Source of the DNA: Yamadazyma tenuis
Lineage: Eukaryota > Ascomycota > Pichiomycetes > Serinales > Debaryomycetaceae
Length of the DNA stretch: 64,000 bases
Direction of reading: 5' to 3'
Assembly: GCF_029203305.1 (NCBI RefSeq)
Contig: NC_089467.1
Coordinates: 372,001-436,000 of the forward strand
A program made the translations under genes and the position numbers. Shown here piece by piece: positions 17,754 to 28,656 of the stretch. Below the pieces are notes generated by a model, which was not told the origin of the DNA, did not search any database, and was given only the letters and a program-made list of their open reading frames with translations. Position 1 is the stretch's first letter, and the number at the start of each line of letters is the position of its first letter.

Positions 17754-20156
17754 CTATACAGATTTTTCAAATTGACTCAATGGAGCGGCCAACCCACAAG
17801 CCCTCTTGATAATGTTCTCTATTCTATCCTTCAAGACCTTGGAGTTGCAAGTAACCGTCAAGCTGTTATAGTTGATGGTGGCTTCATTTTTACCAAAGGC
17901 AATTTGGGCATTGGTCATATCGTTACCCTTTAACGCATCTCCGAATTGTGCCTTTAGGAGTGTAGAAATACGATACTTTCTATCATTTATATCAGTGTTC
18001 ATGTGCCCTGACTTCTCGATGGTTATTTCTGTGTTTCCATTAGAATCTTCTTCCTTTTTAACGGGTTTTTCGTGGTCATGTGAGTGGCTCGACGATGAGA
18101 TCTTGACCGATGCAGGTGATGAGTCTATGGAGTAAAGAATGGCCACCACACTGTCTGCCAATGAGTCTGCCATCAAGTTGTCATTGACCCATTCAACCGT
18201 AACGTAGTTGCTTGAACCCTTGGATTTGGATCGGTCAATCAAAATACTGATTATGTCCATGATCACACATTCCCACTCGTCCTCATCGTCGTTGGCCACG
18301 TTGATGTATCCAAACATTTGTTGTAAATGCCACTCGATCAAGGAGATATGTGCGTTGATAATCAAATCAATTTTGGACTTAACAATCGATGTGGCTAATT
18401 GAGAGTATTCATGTAAATCCTGTAATTGGACGATATTTAAGTCGAAATCCTTCGACACAATAACTCCTGACAATACCTGTTTGCTCTTGAATACCTCAAA
18501 ATCATCGTCTTCCTGCTTATCATCTTCATGATTTTCGCTGTCTTCTGTCTTGTTACCGTTCTCCTTTTCTTCGGTTGTATCTTTCATATCTTCATCTTTT
18601 TCCTCTTCTTCCTCTTCAGCTCCGATCTCTTCAATCTTGGTGGCGATTTCCAGCTCTAATTCGGCCCTCATGCCAGACACTTGCTCTTCTGCTAGAGCCC
18701 CCAATACTTTGGCTACCTTCAAGCCTTTGATTGCGATCTTCAACTCATCTCCATTTCTTGGATTGAACACCTTGACTTCTTGGTCGGTTCCTTTCCTGTT
18801 GGCATATTTACTCAAGAGAGCAGACTTCAACCTACCCATTGGAATCGAATCTCCATGTACTAAAATAATCCGTGGAGCATTGACTTCACCTATAAATTCG
18901 GCGTTCTGTTGGAAGTCAACATGGGCTGCGAAGGATATTTCTTCTATGCTTAATCTTCTTGTAATTGTCATCTCAGGGTTGTTAACAGAAGGAATTGTAG
19001 GAGGTTCAATCAACAAGTCTTTAGCCATGGTTCCTTCCACTGAATAACCAGTCATTAACACAGTATTCTTGGGATCAGGAGCCCATTTTTCCAATAACTG
19101 CCTCGAAAATCCACTCTGCAACATACCAGGGGATGCTATCACTACTGAAGGACCAAAGTCTTGAAATCTGTCCAATGACTTGAGAGTTTTGATATATTTA
19201 AAGGTGAATGGGTTTTTGCGATCATATGATGAGGAAGATGCCATGGATCTTATTTTGTCGTTCATAATGTTGGTATATGTCTGATACACTGCCAAGCACT
19301 TTCTTGCTAAAGAGGATGCAAAATAAACGTCGATGTTTTGTAAGTCTTTATTCTGAGACCAATACTCCTCTAAAATCAACAACAATTCCTGGGCCGTCCC
19401 CAATGCAAACACCGGCATCAATACTCGTCCACCCTTCAGCAAAGTAGAGTGAATGATTCTGGTCATTCTGTTTTCTTTCTCCATTCTTGGTTCGTGGGTA
19501 GCAGTACCAAAAGTAGACTCGGTGATCAAAATATCTGGCTTCACCGAAGGCACCTCGGCCACTGGTAGATGTCTATTTTCTTCTCTTGAGTAATCTCCTG
19601 TGAATAACGCCTTCAATCCACCAATTTCAATCAAATATAAACAAGCTCCCAAGACATGGCCAGCATGGTAAGCAGTAAATCGAATCCCATCCAATTCCAT
19701 TGTGGAGTGGAAATCCACCGTCTCGATTCGGTCGAAGGATTTCATCAAATCCTCGTCGGTGTATAAGTTGGCGGAAGTACCACCGCTGTTAGGGTCATTG
19801 GAGGTGTTGGAGCTCAACGATGTCACTCTCACGAAATCAGTCAATAACCATCGATAAATGGCTTTTGTGGCATGGGTCATGAAAACTCGGCCCCTAAAGT
19901 TTGTGTGTTGCATTACATAGGGCAAGGAAGCTGCGTGATCCAAATGAAAATGACTTACCAACAATAAGTCGACTTTGGATAAGTCGTACTCATCGTAGAA
20001 TGGTAACGAATTAAGACCCGACAACCCGGGATGAACCCCTGCATCAAGCATGATCACCTTGTTCTTGTACTCAATGATATGACAGGATCTACCCACTTCA
20101 TTACAACCCCCTAACCCGGTAAACTTAAAATCGTCTGTACTGTCCACAGTCGCCAT
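17754..20156 (-). CDS. YSH1: mRNA 3'-end endonuclease Ysh1/CPSF73
   Basis: Zinc-dependent endonuclease that cleaves pre-mRNA at the poly(A) site within the cleavage and polyadenylation factor. The 800-residue protein begins with the metallo-beta-lactamase core: [15 protein letters not shown]-type strand, HFHLDHAAS (metal-binding motif), YHAGHVLGA and FTGDYS. The beta-CASP domain follows ([25 protein letters not shown]). An acidic linker ([10 protein letters not shown]) leads to the conserved C-terminal domain. The first ATG is at 20156. Upstream is the 3' end of MCM5, 94 bases away. Confidence 0.96.
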   Translation of the reverse strand: MATVDSTDDFKFTGLGGCNEVGRSCHIIEYKNKVIMLDAGVHPGLSGLNSLPFYDEYDLSKVDLLLVSHFHLDHAASLPYVMQHTNFRGRVFMTHATKAIYRWLLTDFVRVTSLSSNTSNDPNSGGTSANLYTDEDLMKSFDRIETVDFHSTMELDGIRFTAYHAGHVLGACLYLIEIGGLKALFTGDYSREENRHLPVAEVPSVKPDILITESTFGTATHEPRMEKENRMTRIIHSTLLKGGRVLMPVFALGTAQELLLILEEYWSQNKDLQNIDVYFASSLARKCLAVYQTYTNIMNDKIRSMASSSSYDRKNPFTFKYIKTLKSLDRFQDFGPSVVIASPGMLQSGFSRQLLEKWAPDPKNTVLMTGYSVEGTMAKDLLIEPPTIPSVNNPEMTITRRLSIEEISFAAHVDFQQNAEFIGEVNAPRIILVHGDSIPMGRLKSALLSKYANRKGTDQEVKVFNPRNGDELKIAIKGLKVAKVLGALAEEQVSGMRAELELEIATKIEEIGAEEEEEEKDEDMKDTTEEKENGNKTEDSENHEDDKQEDDDFEVFKSKQVLSGVIVSKDFDLNIVQLQDLHEYSQLATSIVKSKIDLIINAHISLIEWHLQQMFGYINVANDDEDEWECVIMDIISILIDRSKSKGSSNYVTVEWVNDNLMADSLADSVVAILYSIDSSPASVKISSSSHSHDHEKPVKKEEDSNGNTEITIEKSGHMNTDINDRKYRISTLLKAQFGDALKGNDMTNAQIAFGKNEATINYNSLTVTCNSKVLKDRIENIIKRACGLAAPLSQFEKSV

Positions 20157-20250
20157 GTTATTCTTCAGCGTGGGATTTGTGCGCACCAAAAATTTTCACT
20201 TAACATTGAAACATTATCACTATTCTACAACAAATTTACAAAAACCTATA

Positions 20251-22446
20251 CTAAACCCCAACCCGTAAAACGTTTTGACGCTGGTGTCTGAATCGTATCA
20301 CCTCGTGTCTTTCGAGAATCATAAGTGCCTTGTCCAATGCAGCAGGACTGGCTTTACCACTGTCAACAATCTCTCTCCTCAACGTCAGGTAAGCAGTAGA
20401 CCAACCAATAGGTAATCTCCGTCTCAATTCCTGCTCCACCTTGTTGATTTCCTTGCTCAATTCACTGTTTGGAATCAACCCGTTCGACATTCCCTGGTTA
20501 ACGGCATTCATGGTGGAGGCGGTGAAAAGTCTAATGGCTTCTTCAACATGTTCTTCAGATGCCACTGGAGATAAGGTCAATTTGGCCAAAGATTCACTGA
20601 TACGGATAATGGCTTCCAACTGTCTGACGGTGATAGGAATCGAGGACCTTTCGTTCAAGTCTGCTTCGTTCAATTGCAACTTTTTTCTAATGGCCACAAA
20701 ATGTGATGATAATCTGACAGACGCTTCTGGACTCAATCTGGGTGCACACCGGACTTTACAGTACTGGATGTATCTCTTCATGGTCTCAATAGGTATTTCA
20801 CCTTCTTGGTTCATGTCGTTGTTGTTTGTGTTCCCGGTGTGGACATTCATAACGTGCTGGGCAATGGAGATATCTCTTTGTTCATTGTGGTCGTCCTTGA
20901 CAATAAAGATCATATCGAATCTTGACAAGATGGTGCTTTGAAAATCGATATTTTCTCCAGGGGACTTCAAGTCGTCGTAACGACCGAAAATGGGATTGGC
21001 CGCCGCCAATACTGAAGTTCTAGAGTTCAAGATGGTGGTGATACCAGCCTTGGCAATGGAAATGGTTTGCTGTTCCATGGCTTCGTGGATGGCAACTCTA
21101 TCCTCATCTCTCATTTTGTCAAACTCATCGATACAAACAACACCTCCATCGGCCAACACCATAGCACCACCTTCCAAGTAGAAGTCCCGGGTGGTGGGGT
21201 CTCTTTGGACTGATGCCGTCAACCCCGCAGCAGAAGACCCTTTACCAGAAGTGTATACCGAGATGGGGGATATCTTTTCCACAAACTTTAACAATTGAGA
21301 TTTGGCAGTACCAGGATCACCCAACAATAACACATTGATGTCTCCTCTCAACCGCATACTATCGGGTAAAATCTTCTTGCTTCCTCCCATCAAAAGACAT
21401 GTGATGGCCCTTTTGATATCCTGGTTACCGTAAATTGAGGGTGCAATGGAGTTGGAAAATACATCGTACAAATTGGGCATTCTCGACAATTTCAAAAACT
21501 CTTCTTCCTCTTCTTCTGTGAACACTAACCCTTGACCATCAACACCTGTTTCTGTGTCACTTTGAATTCCCAATACCTTCAAGTATGGGTTTCTCAAAGC
21601 TACAGAACTGGCTCCTTTATTACCTACTCTGGACCTGCTTTCAAAAATCGAATAGACTCCAATGATGGTGACCCTGGTACCAGGAACAACTTGGTTGGTC
21701 AAGTACCGGTCGGCCTGTAACAAGATGTTTCTAGGCATTTCCCCTACTGGTACCATATCTGGAGATTCTTGTAATTTCAACACTTGCTGATCAATGAAGG
21801 TTGATTTATCGTGAACAACGACATATGGTTCAGGAGGGCACCGAGCCTGGGTAGCAGTATCATCGAAATTGTGACTCCCCTGACACTTCTTGGGTAAGTT
21901 CAAATTCCCGAACCCACCAGCTACATTCAATCTCATGGTGTGTTTACAGTTTCTGCAAATGATTTGGACCTTTGTGGGTCGGGAAGACAACACCGACGCC
22001 GAGATAATGATCCCGCTGACTCTAACGATCTTGGAAATATGTTCTGAATCCAAGTGCCTGATACTGGTTTTGTTTGCAATCGAATACACAATTAATTGGC
22101 AGTTGGGGAAGTTCTCTGGAACCGAATCTTCGGCCAAATAGGCGATTCTCTTTCCAATATCTGTGATGGCAGTCTCAAACAAGGGAATCATTTCACCTGG
22201 GTCATCGTGTAGTTTCTTGTTCAACTCTTCGTTGAATCCGATCAAATGCTCGTTGTTTACCTTTAATAAATAGTTTTTGATCAATAAGTTCTCTCTCAAC
22301 TGCTCTCTGTAGATGAACAGATTATTCAATCTGAATTCCAAGATAAACGACTTGAATGCTTTGATGATCTCGTTATACGAGTCATCCGACACCTCTGATG
22401 GGCCCAATGCTGGTGCACTATAATTATCTGGTCTATCGTAGGACAT
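20251..22446 (-). CDS. MCM5: Replicative helicase subunit Mcm5
   Basis: Subunit of the hexameric MCM2-7 helicase. The 731-residue protein has the N-terminal MCM domain with a CRNCKHT...C zinc-binding region, then the AAA+ module: Walker [10 protein letters not shown], Walker [11 protein letters not shown] and the arginine finger in LSRFDMIF. The C-terminal winged helix follows. The ATG at 22446 ([12 protein letters not shown]) is the first in frame. It diverges from the release-factor-like gene over 143 bases. No MluI cell-cycle box (ACGCGT) was seen in that interval. Confidence 0.96.
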   Translation of the reverse strand: MSYDRPDNYSAPALGPSEVSDDSYNEIIKAFKSFILEFRLNNLFIYREQLRENLLIKNYLLKVNNEHLIGFNEELNKKLHDDPGEMIPLFETAITDIGKRIAYLAEDSVPENFPNCQLIVYSIANKTSIRHLDSEHISKIVRVSGIIISASVLSSRPTKVQIICRNCKHTMRLNVAGGFGNLNLPKKCQGSHNFDDTATQARCPPEPYVVVHDKSTFIDQQVLKLQESPDMVPVGEMPRNILLQADRYLTNQVVPGTRVTIIGVYSIFESRSRVGNKGASSVALRNPYLKVLGIQSDTETGVDGQGLVFTEEEEEEFLKLSRMPNLYDVFSNSIAPSIYGNQDIKRAITCLLMGGSKKILPDSMRLRGDINVLLLGDPGTAKSQLLKFVEKISPISVYTSGKGSSAAGLTASVQRDPTTRDFYLEGGAMVLADGGVVCIDEFDKMRDEDRVAIHEAMEQQTISIAKAGITTILNSRTSVLAAANPIFGRYDDLKSPGENIDFQSTILSRFDMIFIVKDDHNEQRDISIAQHVMNVHTGNTNNNDMNQEGEIPIETMKRYIQYCKVRCAPRLSPEASVRLSSHFVAIRKKLQLNEADLNERSSIPITVRQLEAIIRISESLAKLTLSPVASEEHVEEAIRLFTASTMNAVNQGMSNGLIPNSELSKEINKVEQELRRRLPIGWSTAYLTLRREIVDSGKASPAALDKALMILERHEVIRFRHQRQNVLRVGV

Positions 22447-22589
22447 TAGTTGCGTAAGAAGAAAATGTGAAGTTTTGATGAGATAGTCAGTTTTGAAAAA
22501 AATCACCGAGACGTGTTTAATTATATTTCCCCATCAGGTTAAATTGCCCTAGTGCGCGTTAGCACCTCAAACCTTTTTCTCACTGAAGT

Positions 22590-23084
22590 ATGATGGGTAT
22601 ACGAACATCAGGACTATGTAGATATCTTCTTCGACCTCAAGTCCCATGTCGGGAGTATGTCATTCCCAAGAAGACTAAGTTACCCCCGCGGCCCAAGTGG
22701 CTCATTAAAGAAGAAGACATTGAGGAGAGTTTCATCAAGGGAGGAAGCGGACCCGGAGGACAAAAAATCAATAAAACCAACAGTAAAGTTCAACTCAAAC
22801 ACATTCCTACGGGTATCGTGGTGACGTCGCAGCACTCAAGGTCACAGGAGCAGAACCGCCAGAAGGCCCGGGAGATTCTCGCAGAAAAGTTGGATTTGAT
22901 GGAAAATGGACCCAAGTCACGTGTGGCGGTGGTGACTGAGCGTAAAGTTAAGTTGAAGCAGAGTAAGCAGAAGAAGAGTCATCGCAAGTATAGGAAGATT
23001 GAGGAGGGACGGGCAAAGGAGAAAGAGTTTGAAGAGTTGGTTAATATTGAGGACGAGATTGACCAAATGACCGGAAGGGGATGA
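22590..23084 (+). CDS. RSO55: Mitochondrial GGQ release-factor-like protein
   Basis: A 164-residue class I release-factor-like protein of the Rso55/MTRFR (C12orf65) type, which rescues stalled mitochondrial ribosomes without codon recognition. A basic N-terminus compatible with mitochondrial import leads to the GGQ loop (GGSGPGGQKINKTNS, near residue 56) and QHSRSQEQNR. The C-terminal tail is Lys/Arg-rich, as in the ribosome-binding tails of this group. It lacks codon-recognition domains, as expected. Two close ATGs (22590, 22593) are possible starts. Confidence 0.85.
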   Translation: MMGIRTSGLCRYLLRPQVPCREYVIPKKTKLPPRPKWLIKEEDIEESFIKGGSGPGGQKINKTNSKVQLKHIPTGIVVTSQHSRSQEQNRQKAREILAEKLDLMENGPKSRVAVVTERKVKLKQSKQKKSHRKYRKIEEGRAKEKEFEELVNIEDEIDQMTGRG

Positions 23085-23189
23085 AAGGCGGGCAATAATA
23101 ACAAGACATTACCGTGGAGAAGGACAATTTCATGAAGTGACGACATAATAACAGTACTGAAGACATTTTCAATATTCACTTATACACTA

Positions 23190-24275
23190 ATGAGCCAAAT
23201 GATAGATCTAATCCCGCGCATATTTTGCACCCATTTTCCTCTGGCGCTTTTCTTTATGAACATGAATAACTGGCAAACAGTATCAATAGTATTGGCCTGC
23301 TTTTTAGGCATCTTCCTTATTACTGTGGTTTTCTTCTTGATCTACTTGGGCTGCCACTTCTCAATCATTCTTGAAAGCAAGCGGTATCCCTTCACTAAGT
23401 ATGAATACAATCGGCCCTTAGATTTGGAAAGCGGATTGAATTCTTCTATTATTGCAACAAAAAGTGTGCACACTCTCCCTACTTCTCATGTTACTGAAGA
23501 AGGAGACATCATAGTTCGCACTGGGTTTGTTGTTGGCACTGCTAGCCATGGTGATTTAGGTCTGTTACTGGAGTTTCAAGATTCAAACTCATTCAATACA
23601 GATAGTCCCATATCGAACCAAGTGTCCAATTTCAGCATCTGCCACACACCAAGTGATCTACGTGAACGTGAGAATACTGGCTCCCAAGCTGAGGTGAACT
23701 CGACGGATTTGGGGGTTCCCGCTGGTAAGCTTGATCGGTACGATAGTTTTAGCAAAAGCTTAATCATCAAGGATTTGATGCAGGGTTCACCATCAGAGCA
23801 ACCAAGCGAAATCCGGGAGGTGAGTGATCCCTATTCATCAAATCTGATTTCTGTTGGAGAAGTTGTCGTGGTTGTCCAGTCCTTCAAGGGAGATAATGCT
23901 CATGAGTTTAGCCATTTACAGGAAGGTGATTTGTTAAGGGTTGTCAGATTCTACTTGAAGGAAGGAACGGGAACTTTGGGGAAAAAAGGACTCCATCTTT
24001 TGAAAATCACCGGGAAGAAGCACAAATTCTTGTGGTCTTTCTCTCCCGAACCCTCGTATGAGGATTTGACATATATTTCAAAGGACGACCCAGAATTCCC
24101 TCTTGTTCATTGCACTGGAATCATTTTGAACACTTTCTTGGAATACGATGCCAGCAACAACACAATGGCTTTGAAGATGAAGGATTCCAATCATCTTGAC
24201 ACTGATATTTTGAAGGATTTCCCCCTTAAATGTGTGTCCTTAGAAACCACTGTTGTGTCCCATCTGGGACAGTGA
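23190..24275 (+). CDS. Single-pass membrane protein with an SH3-like domain
   Basis: A 361-residue protein; an ATG at 23256 would give a 339-residue form. A strong membrane segment lies at about residues 30-54 (VSIVLACFLGIFLITVVFF). A Ser/Thr-rich polar region follows, then an SH3-like domain at about 215-345 (VVVVVQSFKGDN, LQEGDLLRVVRFY, CTGIILNTFLEYD) with a long insertion and no obvious conserved Trp pair. One membrane pass plus a C-terminal SH3 is the layout of the mating protein Fus1, but I cannot show orthology. Function not assigned. Confidence 0.7.
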   Translation: MSQMIDLIPRIFCTHFPLALFFMNMNNWQTVSIVLACFLGIFLITVVFFLIYLGCHFSIILESKRYPFTKYEYNRPLDLESGLNSSIIATKSVHTLPTSHVTEEGDIIVRTGFVVGTASHGDLGLLLEFQDSNSFNTDSPISNQVSNFSICHTPSDLRERENTGSQAEVNSTDLGVPAGKLDRYDSFSKSLIIKDLMQGSPSEQPSEIREVSDPYSSNLISVGEVVVVVQSFKGDNAHEFSHLQEGDLLRVVRFYLKEGTGTLGKKGLHLLKITGKKHKFLWSFSPEPSYEDLTYISKDDPEFPLVHCTGIILNTFLEYDASNNTMALKMKDSNHLDTDILKDFPLKCVSLETTVVSHLGQ

Positions 24276-24609
24276 CGGAAACATGGAGCTAAGTCCGTGC
24301 GCGTGCGTGCGCCAATATTTAATTGTTGTATTATCAGTTATAGTGGGTAGTTTAGGTGGCTATCTTGCTAACAAAGGTTGTTTGTTTTGCTTGCTATATC
24401 CCATATTCTATGTTTTTGGGAGTTATTTGGATCATTTCAACTTTTGTACACTTTTGGTAAGCCCGTCTCCATCCTTCCCCATTCTTAACTCATGCTCGCG
24501 GTCGGGTTTGAAAGGGTGGGGAACGGAGACAGCCACAGATTATGGAGAACTAAAAGGTGTGGTATCATTTACTATACAGAAAAAAGTAGTATACAAGTAA
24601 CAGTAGCAG
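24276..24609. other. Intergenic region between convergent genes
   Basis: Lies between the 3' ends of the TM-SH3 gene and the Msd1-like gene. It begins with a GCGTGCGTGCG run and is T-rich. I see no gene, RNA or repeat of note. Confidence 0.5.
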
Positions 24610-25800
24610 TCAGTGTCTTCTGTTCCGACCTTCCCAATCATCTAGTGTTTTAATGGCATCTTTCCAGTTGCTGGTAGCCAAGCTCAATTCCCGTTTGAGT
24701 CTCTGAATTTCGTCATCTTTACCATCCCTGGATTCAGCTCCCTCCGGTGGTTGTTCTTTCGACTGGTTGATATCGTCGAACAAGTTGTTCAAATAGTGAT
24801 AGTTTTTGTAGATGTTGTTAAGAATTGGTTTAATGATGAATTCAAAAGTCTCGATATTATCGATATCAAGGTCCAGGTCTATCAACTGGTTCAAGTCTTG
24901 TAAATTGAAGTAATCTTCTGGGTTCGGTATGAATTCATCTTGTGAAGAAGGTTTATCGGTTTCTGGGTTAATAACCGAGTTGAACCTACTGTAGTATTTA
25001 TTCAAATTCTTGATAAACCTGGAAAACTTGTGATTCTCTTTGATCAAGTTGTTGGTGAGATCCGTCAAGGTGATGACAATTTTTTCGTATTCGGCATTCA
25101 AAATCGGTATGGGCAAATTTGTATCATTGAGATTGTTGATTATGGGATTGTTGTTGTAGATGTAGTTGGAATTTGTATCCACCTCTGCAATTTCATGTTT
25201 CTCCTCAAGTAGAGAACTTCGATTGAGACCATACGTGATGCTGGTGGACAAGTTTTTCTTTTCGATCAACTGGTTCTTCAAGTTGTTAATTACTAGGTTC
25301 TTCTTTTTTATCTCGATCTCGTGTTTGGTTTTGATATCATTACACCAATTCTTCACCTTATTCAAGTCTCGAGCCTGGGCTTTGTTGCGGTTGGCAAGCG
25401 AGTTATAGTCCTTCAGGGTTGACGATTTTTCGTATAATGCGGTCTGAAGCTTAGAGTCCAGCTTGTTTAGTTTCAACTCCAAGTCTGCTGTTCGTTCCTT
25501 AAGCTGTTTGATTTCTTGATCTTTCTGGTTGATGATCTGGTTGAAAGTCTTATTCTGGACCTTGTTTCTTTCAACGCTTTGAAGGAGCCCATAGATGATA
25601 TTGATGATGTTTTTGTCATTGTTGTATAGGGTATCGGTGAGTTTTAGCTGGGGTATATCTGACGGCTGGTCGACCTTCAATTTGTCCCAGTCAATGGAGT
25701 TGAACAAGAGGGTGGAGTCAACATACCCCTTAGATATCAACGTGTCGTTGAGGAGGCTTGATGCATCTATAATGGCATCTTTGTTTAAGTATGAGTCCAT
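24610..25800 (-). CDS. ADIP/Msd1-type coiled-coil protein
   Basis: A 396-residue coiled-coil protein matching the ADIP/SSX2IP family, whose fission-yeast member Msd1 anchors microtubule minus ends at the spindle pole body. Family marks are the N-terminal ASSLLNDTLISKGY segment, a NIINIIYGLLQSVERN motif near residue 75 (compare the conserved IYxLLQxRxRD), and a coiled coil with KQLKERTADLELKLNKLDSKL. Asn/Asp-rich linkers (YIYNNNPIINNLND) separate a second helical half. The ATG at 25800 (MDSYLNKD) is the first good start. The upstream region carries a 15-bp minisatellite. Confidence 0.68.
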   Translation of the reverse strand: MDSYLNKDAIIDASSLLNDTLISKGYVDSTLLFNSIDWDKLKVDQPSDIPQLKLTDTLYNNDKNIINIIYGLLQSVERNKVQNKTFNQIINQKDQEIKQLKERTADLELKLNKLDSKLQTALYEKSSTLKDYNSLANRNKAQARDLNKVKNWCNDIKTKHEIEIKKKNLVINNLKNQLIEKKNLSTSITYGLNRSSLLEEKHEIAEVDTNSNYIYNNNPIINNLNDTNLPIPILNAEYEKIVITLTDLTNNLIKENHKFSRFIKNLNKYYSRFNSVINPETDKPSSQDEFIPNPEDYFNLQDLNQLIDLDLDIDNIETFEFIIKPILNNIYKNYHYLNNLFDDINQSKEQPPEGAESRDGKDDEIQRLKRELSLATSNWKDAIKTLDDWEGRNRRH

Positions 25801-26184
25801 CAAAATGTAAATAAATAAAGCGCGATCAGCTTTTAAAGGGACAAGAGACTGAGAAGAATCTAATTTGGAGATGGGGTTGCGATAGGATCCACAACTGTGC
25901 AAGAGGAGTGACAGCTCGGGGTGGTGAGAGAAGCAGTAGCTCAAGGAGCAGTAATAAGTGAGAGTCTCATACGATGTTGTCCTGACCTTGAGACCTCGGT
26001 GACATGAGACCCAGGGTCATGAGACTCAGGGACATGAGACCCAGGGTCATGAGACTCAGGGACATAAGACTCAGAGACATGAGATTCAGGGACACAGTGC
26101 AAGATCGCCAGCACCCGCCTTGGCATCTATGGAATATGTATATTTTTTCTCGAGTTACAAACTCTTCGGTAGGCATCAAATCGT
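25801..26184. other. Intergenic region with minisatellite
   Basis: Promoter side of the Msd1-like gene and 3' side of ATP14. Its main content is the 15-base tandem repeat described separately. Confidence 0.6.
25986..26090. repeat. 15-bp minisatellite
   Basis: Six 15-base units at 26001-26090, alternating GACATGAGACCCAGG and GTCATGAGACTCAGG, with a weaker seventh copy just before. The first two 30-base double units (26001-26030 and 26031-26060) are identical. Because 15 is a multiple of three, both strands keep open frames through the array. Confidence 0.85.
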
Positions 26185-26613
26185 CTAGTGGTGACCTTCA
26201 GCAACTTCTTCAAACACGAACCAGTCTTCTTCGACAGGTTCGGCACCGGCTGGAGCAGCAACAACAGTCTCAACTTCAGAAGCTTCGTAGTCCTTCAACA
26301 AGTCGGAGCTAATTTCTTCCGATGGCAAAGTTGGCTTGGCTGGTAATTGGAAAGCCTTAACGGCCGAGTCGATGTCCTTAGCTGAGGAAGGAGTTGGCTT
26401 GAAAGCCTTGATATTGGAAATGTATAAGTCAGACACCAAGTTTGATCTTCTTGGGGTGATTGAGAATCTTCTGGAAATGACCTACAAAGGGATAAGTTAG
26501 TAACGAGGCCACACAAAGGTATGTCTGGATGGTTTCCCCAAGGCTCTGCGCTCAATTGTCGCTGGTAGTCAATGGGAACAGTACAGTGATTGAACACATA
26601 CTTGTCTAAACAT
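26185..26613 (-). CDS. ATP14: ATP synthase subunit h, two exons
   Basis: Subunit h of the peripheral stalk of mitochondrial F1Fo ATP synthase. Exon 1 (26602-26613) encodes only Met-Phe-Arg-Gln. The intron is 26482-26601 (120 bases; donor GTATGT, branch TACTAAC at 26496-26502, acceptor TAG) and exon 2 is 26185-26481. The 102-residue product starts with a mitochondrial presequence rich in Arg and Ser (RRFSITPRRS), then the family core LVSDLYISNIKAFKP and an acidic C-terminus. It diverges from YHC1 over 117 bases. Confidence 0.88.
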
Positions 26614-26730
26614 GGTTGAAGTATTGAAAAGTTTTTAAAACGAAAAGTTCCCGAAATTGTTCGCACTTTGGACAAACCAATTTTATTGGATGAGAAAAAC
26701 TCAAACATTTGCAGCGGTCCTTAGAAGAGC

Positions 26731-27072
26731 ATGAAGTTCTATTGTGAATACTGTAAATCGTATTTGACCCACGATAAGTTCAGTGTTAGAAAAAGTCATC
26801 TACAAGGCAAGAATCACATCAAACTATACTGCAACTACTATGAACATAGACTGAAAGAGTTAAAAATCGAGCCTGATATGGCCGTAACATTAGCAGACAT
26901 CTATGATAGAGCCCCAGGAGGACCTCTGGGCGATGCCGAAGATGAGTTCATGTTACCACCGCCACAACCTGCTCAGAATTTGCCTCGTCCGCCACCCAGC
27001 GTATATTTTAATGAAAATGATAAGAAGCTGATAGCTTACACGATAGGAGCTCGAGCCAGAAGACAAATATAA
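26731..27072 (+). CDS. YHC1: U1 snRNP protein U1-C
   Basis: U1-C stabilises base pairing of U1 snRNA with the 5' splice site. The 113-residue protein has the canonical N-terminal U1-C zinc finger (CEYC near residue 4, then two His at about 24 and 30 in SHLQGKNH) with the usual SYLTHD segment. The rest is Pro-rich (LPPPQPAQ, PRPPPS), as in the family. It starts directly at the first ATG and converges on GSP1 with 93 bases between stops. Confidence 0.93.
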   Translation: MKFYCEYCKSYLTHDKFSVRKSHLQGKNHIKLYCNYYEHRLKELKIEPDMAVTLADIYDRAPGGPLGDAEDEFMLPPPQPAQNLPRPPPSVYFNENDKKLIAYTIGARARRQI

Positions 27073-27165
27073 CCTCGTACAATACATAGTTTTTAGTACT
27101 AATCGCATCTACATTAACCTAAAAGAATTGGTTTTATTCAAATTACTTACTATATACTGATGATC

Positions 27166-27810
27166 TTATAAATCGGCATCATCTTCATCAGGCAATGGCA
27201 AAGCAGCAGCTTGTTCCATTTCTTGCTGGTATTTTTCCATCAAGTTGGCATCCACTTGGACTTCTGGAGGAGCCAAGGCAGGGGAAGCCACAAACTCCAA
27301 TTGAGGGTTACCGACCAACTTTCTGGCCAACCAAAGGAAAGGCTTTTCAAAGTTGTAGTTAGATTTAGCAGAAATATCGTAATACTGCAAGTTTTTCTTT
27401 CTGTGGAAAGTGATAGTCTTGGCCTTGACCTTTCTCTCCTTGACGTCGACCTTGTTACCACATAACACAACCGGGATGTTTTCACAAACACGAACCAAAT
27501 CTCTGTGCCAGTTTGGAACGTTCTTGTAGGTGATTCTAGAAGTAACATCAAACATAATGATACCACATTGACCGTTGATGTAGTAACCGTCTCTCAATCC
27601 CCCGAACTTTTCTTGTCCGGCGGTGTCCCACACGTCGAATTTTAATTCACCATAGTTGGTGTGGAATCCCAATGGGTGGACCTCAACCCCGATGGTGGCG
27701 ATGTACTTCTTCTCAAACTCACCAGTCAAGTGTCTCTTGACAAAGGTGGTCTTACCGGTTCCACCGTCTCCGACTAACACTAACTTAAAAGTAGGAACTT
27801 CTTGGGCCAT
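27166..27810 (-). CDS. GSP1: Ran GTPase
   Basis: Small GTPase of nucleocytoplasmic transport and spindle assembly. The 214-residue protein has all the Ran motifs: P-loop GDGGTGKTT, switch I with the effector Thr ([10 protein letters not shown]), switch [17 protein letters not shown], and the SAKSNY guanine motif. The C-terminus is the acidic DEDDADL tail of Ran. The ATG at 27810 gives the family N-terminus. Upstream is an unusually long divergent intergenic region with a GTCACGTG box 138 bases from the ATG. Confidence 0.98.
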   Translation of the reverse strand: MAQEVPTFKLVLVGDGGTGKTTFVKRHLTGEFEKKYIATIGVEVHPLGFHTNYGELKFDVWDTAGQEKFGGLRDGYYINGQCGIIMFDVTSRITYKNVPNWHRDLVRVCENIPVVLCGNKVDVKERKVKAKTITFHRKKNLQYYDISAKSNYNFEKPFLWLARKLVGNPQLEFVASPALAPPEVQVDANLMEKYQQEMEQAAALPLPDEDDADL

Positions 27811-27945
27811 GATTGATTAGGTTTGTTATTATTGAAACCACAAAGTAAAATTTTTTTTTTCCACGATTTGTTGATGATGGATTTTCTCACCCTTTGCGAA
27901 GCAAGTGGAAATTCTCGCGAGCGCCAAGAGGGCGATAGGTGTGAG

Positions 27946-27953
27946 GTCACGTG
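27946..27953. promoter_or_regulatory. E-box, Cbf1-type (GTCACGTG)
   Basis: Matches RTCACRTG, the core of Cbf1 sites in yeasts, in the GSP1 promoter. Binding is inferred. Confidence 0.4.
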
Positions 27954-28522
27954 GGCGGCTGCCACCTTCCTTTTTGGCAGCCAGCATGCCTGCAGTCTTT
28001 ACCAGGTGCACACATCTCATTTATTACACTTCCCCTTCCTGGTAGATGATTTGTCTCCCACGGTGGGAAGCCCATGACAGAGCAGCGGTAAGCGGGTGAG
28101 CGTGGCACGCCCAATTCTTCCTGACAACAGCACGCGTTGGCCGTGGGGGGCTGCAAGGGTGTGTGTGTAGGTACACGACCGCCAACACTACCACACGGCT
28201 GTAAATACCAAAATCGTCTGCGACATTCTAGTTCGAACACGTCACCAAAGCCCCCATTACAATGGCCAACTTTGCGTCCAGATCCTAAACTGACAGGCCT
28301 GTATTTGGTGTTTTTTTCCCTCGACGCCAGTTTCAGGATCTACGTGGCACCTATTTACCCTACCTGGCGTACGCACAATTTTATGACGAGTACAGACCCT
28401 TACACCCACCACACCCCCACCTTAATTATAAGGAATTAATTCAATCAAATGGGCACATCTCCCCTAAAAGCCCCGTTAGTAGAGGGACCACTGCATTTGA
28501 TGGTTAATTGTGCGTGAAGTGT

Positions 28523-28567
28523 GATGCGTCGATCGGTGATCCATTGATCGGTCATGCGTCGATCTTG
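28523..28567. repeat. 15-bp periodic GATC repeats
   Basis: GATCGGT at 28531 and 28546 and GATC at 28561 are spaced exactly 15 bases apart. ATGCGTCGATC occurs at 28524 and 28554, 30 bases apart. It is a short array with dyad character that could bind a factor on one helix face at intervals of about 1.5 turns. Confidence 0.55.
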
Positions 28568-28640
28568 TCCTCGTTTCAACCATGATAACTTCTGTGCTCG
28601 TCAATGGAGGCCCCGGTAGTGCTGCGGTTGAAACCTTGTT

Positions 28641-28656
28641 GCAACCGCTCGGTTGC
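28641..28656. promoter_or_regulatory. CCG-N2-CGG inverted repeat
   Basis: A perfect 7-bp inverted repeat, GCAACCG-CT-CGGTTGC. Everted CCG/CGG half-sites are the kind recognised by dimeric zinc-cluster factors. No factor can be named. Confidence 0.35.

Noticed and set aside
20157..20189. 11-residue N-terminal extension of YSH1
   Set aside because: It begins with a TTG; the first ATG at 20156 gives the family N-terminus.
26004..26312. 102-codon forward frame through the minisatellite and antisense to ATP14
   Set aside because: It exists because the 15-bp repeat is a multiple of three and the ATP14 antisense strand happens to be open.
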